Of a DNA stretch of 24,702 nt, positions 8,299 to 19,160 are shown piece after piece. The stretch comes from Laetiporus sulphureus 93-53 (Eukaryota > Basidiomycota > Agaricomycetes > Polyporales > Laetiporaceae): the NCBI RefSeq assembly GCF_001632365.1, contig NW_024468620.1, forward strand, positions 1-24,702. Reading direction: 5' to 3'. Numbering within the stretch: position 1 is the stretch's first letter; each line of letters opens with the position of its first letter. The notes under the pieces were generated by a model. It was not told the origin of the DNA. It searched no databases and saw nothing but the letters and a program-made list of their open reading frames with translations. The position numbers and the translations under genes were made by a program.

Positions 8299-9537
8299 CT
8301 ATTGCTGCACCTTGGCCTTCATGTGTGTGGCCATCTGCAAGAAACCGGTGAGCAAATGATCAACCACAGGAAAATACGAATAGGCACACCAGGTTGAGTG
8401 CAGAGCCCACCTTGAACCATTCAATTTGTCCCTTGTTGAAGCTGTGTGCAAGCAGAATCTCATCCTTAGAGCCATTCCTTTGTGCTTGAGCGTGAGCATG
8501 AAATTCTTGCCAGGTTGGAAATCCTGGAGGCTGAGGTTTGATGTGCGGTCGTTGGGCTGCACCTTGTCATAGTCGGCCAGATTCGTGAACATCAACGTGA
8601 GCATACCCCGCCTCTTCGAATTTGTCTTGTGGATACACATGAAAGACCAGGTGATGATAGTGAGACTGCTCAAGAAGTGTGGCTCAAGTGCAGCATGCTC
8701 ATGCGAGGAACCTTCATCGTAGTTGTAACCACCAATGACAATCCACTAAATGCTGTGATCATGGTAATATGCAGCCGTCTGCAGGACAGGGCCATACTCA
8801 TCAGTGATCTGATTTTTGACCTTGTTGGCATTGCCATTCTCAGTGTTGATGGCACCAATCAGACAGTTCTCTATGCAGAACACGAACAAGGACATCAGAG
8901 CGTGGTCCAAGCAGTGGCAGGGATATATGCATGAGAGATATTCTCCAGGTGTCCATGGTGCTTGAGCCAGGATTCATCAGCTGAGATATGGTCCATTGTG
9001 ACATCCTTCCTCAATGCCTAATCCCCAATCGCATGTTCAAGAAGGATACTCACTGCACTTGCACTTGCCCTTGATCAAAATGGGGACATCCTCAGGGGCC
9101 CTACAATCCCAGGGCATGGAGGGGTTTCAGCATCTGGAGATGGTTGCTCTTGGCATCGACTGTGACCTCGATGCTGGCACGATCCTTCGGAGGAGGTTTG
9201 AAAGTGTTCTGTCTGGGTTTTTGTTCCTTGGGTGGGAGCTCCTTGCCAGTGGAATTGCTGAACTTAGAATGGCTTGCCATCTGAGCCAGTAAAGTTATTT
9301 GTGAGGGGGTTGAAGTGGAGGTCACCCGTGAATGCAAACGCAGTCATAATTTCAGAAGAGGCGATGAAGGCATGGGTAGCGGAGTTGGCATCATTGTGGC
9401 CAGTGAAATTACGGTTGCATGAAGTGATGACTAGATGGGGACAACATCAGATACTGACTTCACTATGTCTGAGGGGGCATTTGCGGAGAAACCAAGGGCA
9501 GCTTCTGGGCGCTGAGCACACATCAAGAAATAACTAG
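8299..9537 (-). pseudogene. Aconitate hydratase (aconitase) pseudogene, 3' part, introns retained
   Basis: Aconitase converts citrate to isocitrate through a 4Fe-4S cluster; this decayed copy covers roughly its C-terminal third. Reading down the minus strand across several frames: SCNRNFTGHNDANSATHAF (about 9400), FAFTGDLHFNPLT, SGKELPP then [42 protein letters not shown] (about 8940-8990), [67 protein letters not shown] and MATHMKAKVQQ with stop at 8299-8301. These follow the family order. Three introns remain: near 8999-9053, at 8871-8930 (donor now GC, acceptor TAG) and at 8335-8389 (GT...CAG). It is therefore a genomic duplicate, not a retrocopy. Frameshifts and in-frame stops (for example before WIVIGGYNYDEG) kill it. 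Upstream of about 9500 the match is faint. Confidence 0.88.
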
Positions 9538-9568
9538 GAGTGCTGAGTGCTAGCAGCACTCAGTACTC
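9538..9568. repeat. 14-bp inverted repeat with 3-nt loop
   Basis: GAGTGCTGAGTGCT (9538-9551), loop AGC, then AGCACTCAGTACTC (9555-9568): one mismatch in 14 pairs. It lies exactly where the recognisable aconitase similarity fades. It could be a rearrangement junction or chance. Confidence 0.55.
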
Positions 9569-9825
9569 AAGTGCTCAACCTCAGCCTTCAGTTATATCAG
9601 AAGATCCTTTTACTCTTTATAGGACATATATCTCCTGCTCTCTGTCAGTATTCTGATGCACCTCTGAGGCTCGAGTGAAAAGCACAGGAGGACTGGCAGA
9701 TGTAAGCTTATTGATTTTCGTGGAGACACTGGGGTCCTCCGACAATGAATTCAAGGGTGGCAGATTTTGGGCCACAACTGCTTGCACAATAGGCTATGAG
9801 CAAGTCAGTCTTATGCAGTAAGTAG
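9569..9825. other. Unassigned spacer before element 2
   Basis: No coding match, repeat or regulatory signal found. The last five bases (AGTAG, 9821-9825) should be one target duplication of element 2 but do not match the other flank. Confidence 0.4.
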
Positions 9826-10472
9826 TGTTATGAAGTGTTCCCTAGATAACCTTTCTAACCACGTGCCCTTACAGCATGTGCTAGCTCCTCATTGAATGTT
9901 ATAGTAGGGTCTTAGCCCTGGTAGTGTGTAGCAGTGAGGTTTGGTCACTCTACTCTTGCTAGGTCACTGAGAGGCTACTGCACATTCACTCACAGGTTAC
10001 TAGGTTCACCCTCTGATCTCTAGATAAGCACACGAGCTTGAATACCTCTTGAGAGCGAGTGCAGATTCCAACTGATCTGTTAAGATCAGAAGTATCGAGA
10101 AGCTTCTTGTTAAGAAGCGTTCCAGTGAAAGAACGGGTCTTGCAAAGAAGGAAGAAAAGGTTGGTCTTCTCTCCATGATCCGTGCCCCTTATATAGTCAC
10201 AGATCTAAGTCTGGAGTACTGGTACATAGGGTCCTGCTATCCTAAAGATAGATGAAACACATCAAAGCTTAACTGCTGTGAGCCATGTAATTGGCGAGCT
10301 AAGAAAAGCATAGGTGAAATAGAAAACCTGAAACGCAAGATGAAGTCTGGATTGCAAATACCAGAGTGAGCCTGATCATGAAAACGAAAAACTGCTAACC
10401 CTAGAATATGTCCACCAGACCTATGAACCATAAATATCACATGATTATAAAAGAGATGCTGAAACCGTAACA
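9826..10472 (-). repeat. 3' LTR of element 2
   Basis: The plus text starts TGTTATGAAG and ends ACCGTAACA, 647 bp. The minus strand carries CTATATAAGGGG (near 10,190), a TATA box. It matches 19924-20593 throughout. It lacks about 20 bp near its right end (about 10,437-10,460) that the other copy has. Confidence 0.9.
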
Positions 10473-10510
10473 CAAGCTCTCCTTTCCAACCGGCAAGACC
10501 CTTGATGACC
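10473..10510 (-). promoter_or_regulatory. Polypurine tract of element 2
   Basis: The minus strand reads GGTTGGAAAGGAGAGCTTG directly before the 3' LTR. It corresponds to the tract beside LTR A (1813-1848). Confidence 0.6.
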
Positions 10511-10539
10511 ACTCACCAACTAACCCATCAATGCCTTCT

Positions 10540-12440
10540 TCAAACAGTCACTCGACTGTAGACTGAAACGGTGGTATGGTCTGGTATGACCTTCCAATCA
10601 TTGAGATCCACCTCTTGATGAGGATGGGAACCGGTAGGTGCCCAATGTGAAATGGATCTGTCTTGATAGTAGACCACCTCCGGTTTATCGATACCATTGG
10701 TGAGCCATCCAGGATGCTCGATCATGGCGACGAGGGGGTGGAAGATGACTGGCATGAATTCACGAGGTGTCTTGGTGTCTCTGTAGGTAACTTGATTGAA
10801 GAACATCCTGAATAGTTCGACCTCGTAGTGTTCGACACCTTCTTCCTTGCCTGTGAAGTGAACACTGATGACTCATGTCTGGTTCAGTGTTGGATGCCAG
10901 TTGTGCATTCCTGAAAGGGATGGTGGATAGAGGAGGATGACCCATTGACTGAAGACGTGATGAGGTGAGTCTTCTGAGTAAAGGTGCCATGCGACCTTCA
11001 GGTTGTCTCAAGTGAAGACAAAGGCATGGAAGGTGGTGAAGTCACCTGTGCCCGTACGATGAACATAGAGATGGTGGCCATCACATTCCATCAGGAATGT
11101 TAGTGGTGTCACGATGAAGACATCATAGGGTGATGCCACATTTGGGGCAATGAGTGACACTTGTCCTTCCACTGGGTTGCTCAAGGACTTGACCATTTGA
11201 GTGTACCTTGTCTGCTCCTTAATGATGTCATCTGGTGCAGGTTGCAATCCATCCTTAGGTGGGTCATTGTAGTGATAGGTGGCAGGGTTTGTCAGATAGT
11301 CACCTGCCTGTTTATTGTCAGCATTCCTTGCCTGTTCATCATCTTCTCCCCAAGCTCTTCCCGTCATCCAAGCTCCTCCTGTCATCCAATGACCTGTCTC
11401 ATCTTCATTATCTCCTCAACATGCACTCCTCCAGGAGTCGGCCAATGCTTTATCATTGGAGTTGGTCAGCGGCAACCGTTCTTCTCCATCACTGTTGATG
11501 AGTAGTTCTGGCTCTGAGGCACTACGAGTGACAGTGGTGGTGACACGAATGTTAAGCGACATTGGTGGAGGGGGTAGAGTGGGGCAATTCTCTTTATTTC
11601 AAGGGTAGATTTCCTCATAGAGTTCCCACTTGAGTAGGAGGAGGTGATGGTCCAGTAGAGGGAAAGGAGGACTGCTACTTATACCTTCGAGCAGTCATTC
11701 CTCTTCCTCTTCCTCGTACCAATCCATGATCTGAATATTCACCATTTCCGTATGTTCTTCCACTGAAACTGTCATTATCCTTAATACGGTACCATGTATG
11801 ACACTGAATGCATCCAGAGTGAATGAGAGTGCTGCCGGTAAGATATCAAAGTGTAGCAGATGATCTAGAGTGTACGATGGTGGGAGGATTCCCACTGAAA
11901 GGCCAGCATATATGGCTGTTAGGATAGTTCAGCATCGATCTGGCTCTAGCCAGAGCAGGTGGAGTTCCTCTGTTAGATACATTGGATAATTCATTCACAT
12001 GAAGTTTCCCATGTTCTGTCTAGATCGATATTGACGTTGTCCTCTAGTGTGACCTTCGGTCTGTCCATTTGGAATGGAAACAAATAAACAGATATGGAAT
12101 TCTGATTAACTCATTGGGGCATGGGGTTATGTATGGCTGTTGTTGAGTTGATCTGAAGCCATCCAGGAGGTGAACTTCATGGACCTCGTCTGCCCTCCAG
12201 ATGAGAGGGCCCATTATGGTTTGGATGGGTCATGTTGAATTCAACGTTGGTGTGGTCGAAGTCAGCAAGATTCTGGATGGCAAATCCAAGTCCTCTAATG
12301 GCAAGATAGGCTCTGAGCTGTTGGAAGACCTGGTAGCGATGATCATGTGAGGAGTGGGATTTGACATCTTCGAGAACTTCGATGATATGGGTGAGAGTAA
12401 TAATAGTGGATTTGAGATACTCAAGGCATTGCACAGGCAT
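10540..12440 (-). pseudogene. ORF3: extra coding-like region between pol and the 3' LTR, function unknown
   Basis: It opens with an ATG at 12440, only 14 nt after the pol stop. The first frame (12177-12440, 87 codons) is helix-like, with LEYLKSTIITLTHIIEVLED, RYQVFQQLRAYLAIRGLGF and NLADFDHTNVEFNMTHPN. After a change of frame come MNYPMYLTEELHLLW and YAGLSVGILPPSYTLDHLL. An acidic run (DWYEEEEEE) follows near 11,700, then a Pro/Ser-rich linker. Next are an open stretch at 11,008-11,385 (YHYNDPPKDGLQPAP, VSLIAPNVASPYDVFIV) and one at 10,540-10,806 (YRDTKTPREFMPVIFHPLVA, WAPTGSHPHQEVDLNDWK). All pieces from 11,895 down are in one frame, broken by a few single stops. I recognise no family and see no convincing signal peptide or membrane anchor. 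It could be an accessory element gene or a captured host gene. Confidence 0.55.
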
Positions 12441-12454
12441 TTGAGACTGAGGAT

Positions 12455-15400
12455 TCAGGCCAAGTTGTGCTCCCTTTTATACTCGTTCAGCAACTCGTCT
12501 GCATTGCTCATTTCTGTCTCCTTTACTCACAACCTTTCGCTGAGCAGATATTCAGCTGTCACAGATTTTCACCACAAAGTCTGCATGTGACTTTTCTCAC
12601 ACCACAGATCACGTGCTTCACCAATATCTCATGCCACTCAGCCACAGACATGACATGTAGAGATCAGGTGATAGTCCACATCACATGTTATGGTCCAGGC
12701 CTGCAGATGATACGGCTGGACCTGTCTATTCCAGGATACAATAGAGACACCCATTTGGGAACAAAGGGAACAAGGACTATTGTTCAGGATTGTCTAGGCA
12801 ATTGGCTCAAGGTATAGCCATTACCACGATAGGATGGATCATCTCACCATTGCTACGGGAGAACATCGATCTTCTCACCTATTGTTCTACTTACAGATAG
12901 ATTCTCCCACTTATTGTTCTGTGTATCGTTAGTCACCTAGATACGTAGATAGCCAATCATCTATTTTGTAGTAGTGGTACGATGAAGGTTATGTAATCAG
13001 GCTCCTGTACATGTATATACGATCAGCATGTAGAGGACGAAACTTCAGATTGTTTCTCCTCGTCTACCACTGTAGCATCCACTGAGCCTAGCAAGCTCCT
13101 TCATATATCTCTCTCACCCTTTCAACTGCTTGCTTCACCACCAAGTAAGTCTTAGGCTCTCAAGCCACATAAGGGTTCAGGGGGATTATAGGGATCAGGG
13201 AGATCAGGGCAGCACGTTCCACATGACCGTTCCTTTTTAGTCTTTTTGATCTCTTGTCCAGCAGTGCTGTGACACCAGCCCATTTTACCAGATATTCGTT
13301 CTTGCTGGGCCATAGTCAGTGTCCCATTATAGACTCAATTTCAAATTTTTCCTCTCCTTCGATAAGATCTGGAGGTGGTGTGGAATAACTATCCCCATGC
13401 ATGCTAGTCTGCCATGAGAAGCACAGCATGAAACACCAGATGGATCTTCCATGTCGCAGGAAGGTCTAACTTGAACGAGAGAGGTCCCAGAATCTTCTTG
13501 ATCCTGAATGGTCCTTCTCGCTTTGGCGCTAGCTTGTTCGATTTGTATGGTCTTTTCAAATTGGTGGCTTCTAGCCAGACCTTATCTCCTTTCTTGAACA
13601 TCAGCGATCCTGCTTGAATTCTTGCTGATACAGGAGCTTTTGCCTTAACAATTTCTTCTGCAGCCTCCTTGCGGATTGTGCTGAGAAGTTTGAGTCACAT
13701 ATCAACATCAGGGATTTCCTCTAGTGGAAAGAGTTCTGGCATTCCCCGTGGTTCATATCCATACCCAATTTTGAAGGGTGACTTCTTCGTAACTGAATGG
13801 ATATGGAGGTTGTGTGCAAATTCTGCTTCTGATAGGAACTTGTTCCATTGTTGCAGTTGTTCGGCACAGTACATTCAGAGATATGTTTCCAACTCTTGAT
13901 TTATTCTCTCCATTTCACCATCTGTCTGCAGATAGTAGGCTGTACTCATGGCTGACTTGATCTTGAGAGCCTTGCCCAGCACCTAAAACACCTTGGATGT
14001 GAATTGCATTCCATGATTGGATATAATCTTGTCGGGTAGCCCAAAACGCTTCCAAACTTGTCGTCTGAATAGCTCAGCTGTTTTTGATGTGCTGATCATT
14101 TTGTTACAAGGGCATAGAATTACCCCCTTACTAAGCCCATGGTCTACCATGACCATTATTGAATCGAAGCCTTCGCTTTTCAGTAGATCGGTGATAAAAT
14201 CCACGCTAACTTGCTTGAAAGATAGCGCATTGGGTGAAGGACCAATGGGCTGTAGTGGTATTTTAGGACGATTTTGCACAGCTTTGGATTGCTGACAGAT
14301 TGCACAGCCATTGACATAGCTTTGCACAAAGTGGTACATTCCCAACCACCAGAAGTCCTTTCTGACCAATTGATGTGTAACCCAGATTCCTGGGTGACCA
14401 TGTGGTGTGGCTTCGTGGTATCTGCACACAATTTCATTTTTCAAGGTATCATCATTGGGAACATACACTTGATTGTAAATGGTGATTAAACCATTGTCAG
14501 AATCCTTGATGTCACCCTTAGTCATTCCTCTAGGAACTGGAAGTTCCTCCATTAGGCTGTCCTTGTATGCCAGTATTGAGGGATCTTTCTTTAATGCTTG
14601 TCAGATTTGTTCTGCCATATCTGTATCGATAGCACCAATGAATAGATCGTCTGGTAGGAGAATCGCAGGAGACTTGTTGTCTTAGCAATTGTCCAATTCA
14701 GAGAGGCGTGAGAGCGCATCTGCTTGAACCATTTATTGTCCAGGAGTGTGAACGATCTTGTAGTTAAATATAGACAAGAAGAGTTGCCATCTTCGCTGTC
14801 TTGGGTTCAAGTCCTGTGGTTGTCTAAAGTACATCAGATTCTTGTGATCTGTTCATAGGAGGAATGACTCCTTTGTTCCGTCAAGATAGTGTCTCCATTC
14901 TTTAAGTGCACAGATGATTCTGAGAAGCTCTTTATCATAGATTTAATAATTCTGTTCAGGATCTGAGAGTGACTTGAAATAATATGCGCATGCATGAAGA
15001 TCACCATTATCATCCTTCTGCATAAGGACTGCACCCGTAGCAAAGTTTGATGCATCAGTCTCGATGACAAAGGGCTTGTTCTTGTCTGGCATGACCAGTA
15101 TTGGTGCTTTGCCAAACTCATTCTTGATATGGTTGAAAGTGGCTTGCTCCTTGCTTGTCCAATGGAACACATTTCCTCCTTTGGTCTTGGTTAGATCAAT
15201 GAGGGGTTGAGCAAAATCAGAATAGTTCTGAATGAACTTTCGATAGAAGTTGATGAATTCTAGGAAGGCACGTACTCCTTTTACGCTGGTGTGGGCTTCC
15301 CACTTCAGAATTTCGTTGACCTTTTCAGGATCCATCTGGAGTCATCCTGGAAGGAGAACCATTCCTAGAAAATTGGTACATGTTGTCTTGAACACGCATT

Positions 15401-16960
15401 TTTCCAGCTTGAGATAGAGGTCATTATCGACCATCTTTTCGATGACTCGTTCAAGCTTCTTTTCCAACTCTCTTTCGCTTTCAGCTAAGATGAGGATATC
15501 ATCCAGATAGCATAGTAGCCATCCTTCCACAATTTCTTCTGTGAAGATTTCATTCATCATTTGCTGAAATGTTGCCAGTGCATTGCACATTCTGAAGAAC
15601 ATGACAGTGAATTCGAATAATCCACGCTTTGTAATGAAGGTGGCCTTCCATTCGTCGCCTTTGCGAATTTGAACATTGGTATATGCACTGCAAATATTGA
15701 GTTTCACAAAATATTTCGCATGGTGGAGTCGATCCATTAAGTCTGATATGAGTGGAAGGGGATATGCATCTTTGATGGTGCCTTCATTAGTGTAGTGGTA
15801 GTCCTGTCATGGACGTAGTCTGCCATTCTTCTTTCCTACAAAAAAAAAGGTGATGCCATCGCAGATTGTGAAGGTCGAATATATCCTTTCGCAAGGTTTT
15901 GTCGATGAAGGCATTCATAGCTTCTTCTTCCGGTTTTGATAGATTGTAAACTGTTCCTCCTCTAGGGACAAAATCCAGCTTGAAGTCTATATTGTGATCA
16001 TAAGATCTATGTGATGGTAACCATTCGGATGCCTTTTCTTCAAAAATCTGCTTGTACTTGAGAAGGTACGATGATATCATCACTTTTTTCTTGGAATTCT
16101 TCTTCTCCTCGAGTGCCTTCTTCTGCACTAGTTCTTGTGCCTTGTTTGATGTCTTCCAAAAAGTATCACCTTCTTTTTGTGTCTGGTGAGGGTCCTTTTT
16201 GACATTCATTCATTGCAGTGCAAGATACTGCATCTTCCTTTCTCCAGTAGTCTTATATTCCTTTTCCTTGAATGTGACTTCCTGGAGCAATCCCGTGTCT
16301 GGTTGATAGGCAAAGATAGCTTTTTTTTCTCCAATTTCTTGATCTTCCAGATAAGGCACTCCTGCCAAGTATGCAAGCAAGAGGTCTGAGTCAACAGTTT
16401 TTGCTTCATCCAGGGTAGGGTCAACTTCTTCGTCAAGAATGGCTCGGAGTTCCCTTTTTGCTTGTCTTCACTCTTCCTTGGATATTGAAAAATCTACAGC
16501 AGTTGGATGTTTAACTGGCTGTGGCTTTTCGTCTAGTACTTCTTCAATGTATTGTCATACCTTGACTTCGCCTGTCTGCCAATTGATAACAGGGTTGTGA
16601 TCATGGAGCCATGTATTGCCAATAATCACATCTTCTTTTCCTAAGTCAACAACCAGGAAGTCATCATCCCATTCATACTTTCCTGCACAAGCAGTTACTC
16701 TGAATCGTTCATTGGTGGCATTGATGAGGCTTCCATTGACACTACGAATCTTGACCTCCTTCTTAGCCTTTAGAAGGTGTAGTCCTTTTTCCTTTGCGAA
16801 TGATTCATTGATGAACATTCCTTTGGCTCCTGAATCGACTAGGGCTCTTGGTGGTACATTTTGTGTTTGACAACCATCGTAATCTTGGAGGACAATATTG
16901 AGGTATATTTCACTTCCTCGTTTGATATTGCCTCTAATGGTAACTTTCTTTGGTATGCCT
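12455..16960 (-). pseudogene. Pol of element 2: protease, RT, RNase H, integrase, chromodomain
   Basis: In minus-strand order: aspartic protease with DSGA (codons at 16,825-16,836) and IIGNTWLHDHNP; RT with GYIRPSQSAMASPFFFVGKK, ITKRGLFEFTVMFFRMCNA and YLDD (15,498-15,509); RNase H with ETDASNFATGAVL and DHKNLMYFRQ; integrase with HEATPHGHPG plus CAICQQSK (the HHCC finger), VDFITDL, and the [11 protein letters not shown] segment. A GPY/F-like part (REGPFRIKKILGPLSFKL) and a chromodomain follow. The chromodomain is cut after EYLVKWAG by the solo LTR and resumes at 12,556 with ETEMSNADELLNEYK; pol stops at 12,455-12,457. Defects are a frameshift near 15,890, many stops, Asn for Asp in RT motif A (KLNICS, codon 15,696-15,698) and Asn for the second integrase Asp (ISNHGMQF, 14,016-14,018). 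Confidence 0.9.
12557..13274 (+). mobile_element. Solo LTR inserted in the chromodomain of element 2, with 5-bp target duplication
   Basis: It starts TGTCACAG and ends GCTGTGACA, 718 bp. It is flanked by TCAGC (12552-12556) and CCAGC (13275-13279), a 5-bp duplication with one mismatch. Removing it and one flank joins KWAG to YLLSER in frame, as a chromodomain requires. Its ends and the CATGTATATA block followed by a purine-rich stretch (about 13,010-13,050) resemble the solo LTR at 3342-4293. This places it in the same superfamily and on the plus strand, but most of the rest is diverged. No internal sequence remains. Confidence 0.88.
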
Positions 16961-17465
16961 TCAGTTTTCGGGTATCACGTTGTACCCGTGTGGACCCATC
17001 TCCAAAACCCGTCACATCCTTCTGGTGGTCAGGTCATGGAAACTGACATATATATTCCTTTATGTCCGGGTCATGCGCAAACTTGTTTATGTTTTCGAGC
17101 CGTTCTATCATTATTTTGTTGCTTTGAATCTCAGCTTCCAGACGTCATATTTTATGATCTTGCTTTTCTTCTTTGCAAGCTTTAGCATTTAGTCATCATA
17201 TTCTTGCAAGTTCCTTATCATGGATTGATCATCAAATGGGTGTTTCTTCATCCAAATCATCTGAATCCCTGGTGGCTCATCAAGCCATTTTACACTTTGC
17301 CGAACGAGTTCGTCGTATTCTATTAACAATTTCTTCCTGCTCTGATTCTTCTTCAGAGGTCTCGCTTTCACTTTGAGAAGTTTCGTCTTCCTCGGATTCT
17401 TCTGAAGATGATTGCTCATACTCTTCTTCTGAGCTTGTATCGTCTTCTTGAACTTTTGCTACCTT
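16961..17465 (-). other. Gag-pol linker of element 2
   Basis: This lies between the Lys/Ser-rich end of gag and the protease. It first encodes an acidic Ser/Glu-rich stretch, then VRQSVKWLDEPPG, then several stops. I see no domain in it. It may originally have joined gag and pol as one frame. Confidence 0.45.
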
Positions 17466-18898
17466 TCAGTGCCTCTTCTCCTTTCTCTTGGAGTAAGATT
17501 TAGATGACTTGGAAGTCTTTCCTGATCTGCTTGATTTGGAGTACTTCTTTTGCCTGGAATAGGACGTCTTGGCATTGGCATATGAAGTTGCCTTTCCTCC
17601 AGGTTTCTGGCGCAAATTATATCCCACTCTTTGACACTTGTTTGCCTGATGTCCTGTTCCTCCACAGTTATAGCAGAATCCACCCAAAGAATGTTCCTTA
17701 TGGGTTTCTTCTGTGATTCTGTCAATATCCACTCGCATGCATCTTTATATGTTGCTGGCAGTTGAGCGACAATGAAGACCTTTTCTGCAAGTTTCTCATT
17801 AAGTCCTCTTTTGAAGTGGATGAGCTTTTGGTAGTCGTCAGTGATTTCGGGATATCGGTAGAGAATGTCGAATGATCCGATAAACTCGTCGACTGTCTGC
17901 TTGTCCTGCTTGTACTTTCCTACAAGAAGGACCTGCCAGGCTTGGTCTTTGGTTGCGACGCCTCCGTACTTTTCTTCGAGCGTCATCTTGAAGTCTTGAT
18001 AAGTTCCAAGATTGTTTGTTTCTTGTGCCATCTGGGCTGCTTTCCATGATTCTGCCCATTTTCCTGCTGTAGATGATGGGTCAATCTGGGAGAGGATGAA
18101 GACGATCTTGCTGAAGTCATCATTGTAGACTCCTGCATTTGCCTGGAGATATCGTTCCACATGTCATATGAATGAGGCAAATTCTCGCTTGTCTCTCCTA
18201 AATTCCTTGATTTTTCCCATCTTCTTTTCTTTCACAGCTGGGGGCTTAGGGATTGCTCCCTGGTATTGTGCATAGATTGCCAGGGCTTGTTGGTACTCAG
18301 CCCAGACTGCATCTGTGCATGTTCTGGGATGGGTTGGTGGCCCAAGTGCCAGGTTATATCATGCAACAGTCACCATTGTTCCTCTGGTTGATGTTTGAGG
18401 AAGATGTGGCAGTTGGTCTCACCTAACTGGTGTGATTCCTGGAGAATCTGGTCTAACAGTGCTGTCTGAGACTGATCTCACAATTGGAACTGCTGTAGGT
18501 CTAGCGCCAAATGGGTTAATTGGCTGTAATTCACTGGCTTCCTCCGAATGACCTTCTTCTCGGTCAATTTGAATAGCTTCTCCAGATGGAAGCTCTGTTG
18601 TTTTGTTGAATTGCCTGAGAGTTTCTTCGTCAAAGTCTCCCCTGCTTTGAAGGATTCGACATAGTCCTTCTACTTCGCCTTCGAGCTGGTTAAGCCTTAG
18701 ACAATCTGTTGGTTCGTAGGCTCATCCTAGCCTAAATTGAAGTCGAAGATGAACTGCTTCTGTCGACTTTTTCTCGTAGAGGTCTTTTAACTCCTCTGTG
18801 GTCATGTCTTTGACCATAAATTGTGGTGCTCCTTTTTCTGAAGTGACCAATCCTTGTTCTGACATATCACGATCTGACACGTCCTCTGGGTTCCTCAT
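17466..18898 (-). pseudogene. Gag of element 2
   Basis: The likely start is the ATG at 18898 (MRNPEDVSDRDMSEQG), the first ATG after an in-frame TAG. The order is an N-terminal helical part (LEGEVEGLCRIL, ELPSGEAIQID), a Pro-rich linker, the capsid-like core (LQANAGVYNDDFSKIVFILS, EKYGGVATKDQAWQVL, VDEFIGSFDILYRYPEI, LIHFKRGLNEKLAEKVF) and the knuckle CYNCGGTGHQANKC (CX2CX4HX4C, about 17,630-17,680). A Lys/Ser-rich tail ends at 17466. A frameshift near 17,745 separates core and knuckle, and stops occur near 18,720, 18,420 and 18,165. Past 17,466 an acidic Ser/Glu-rich tail (SSEEEYEQSSSEESEEDE) may be read-through sequence. Gag is the structural protein and binds the element RNA. The core is better preserved than the N-terminus. 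Confidence 0.85.
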
Positions 18899-19010
18899 GT
18901 CCCTGGGTTCCCATGTCTTGAAATCCTATCTTGTCCTGGATTCCTGGTTTGCCTTTGCTGGGAAGGGCTTTAGCACGTCTTCAACATGTGCCTCAGATGA
19001 GGGCTTCTCT

Positions 19011-19160
19011 TGTCAGCACAATTGGAATTTGGCTTGAAATTCTCCAGTACCACGCAGTGTACCCTACCAAATTCTTTCTTGACCCAACTGTCAGCACAAT
19101 TGGAACTTGGCTTTGGATTCTCCAGTACCACACAGTGTACCCTACCAAGTTCTTCCTTGT
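19011..19160. repeat. Tandem duplication, 78-bp unit, in the element 2 leader
   Basis: Units begin TGTCAGCACAATTGGAA at 19011 and at 19089. Both carry TTCTCCAGTACCAC(A/G)CAGTGTACCCTACCAA. The copies differ at only a few positions. Confidence 0.85.

Noticed and set aside
8629..9537. Several plus-strand open frames of 80-100 codons
   Set aside because: They are antisense to the aconitase pseudogene and have no recognisable content.
9532..9825. Helitron 3' end on the minus strand (hairpin then CTAG, then T)
   Set aside because: The hairpin abuts CTAG without the usual spacing, no TC 5' end or Rep/helicase is seen, and the region upstream on that strand is an LTR.
11161..11505. 114-codon plus-strand frame
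   Set aside because: Antisense to the ORF3 pieces, which form a longer consistent series on the minus strand; composition (His/Ser/Phe-rich) is unlike a protein domain.
16206..16436. 76-codon minus-strand frame within pol
   Set aside because: The pol frame continues alongside it from the protease to RT (with stops); this Lys-rich frame is a shadow.
17459..17745. C-terminal third of the 233-codon frame at 17459-18160
   Set aside because: After about 17,745 the real gag continues in another frame, where the CCHC knuckle is found; this part is an out-of-frame shadow.
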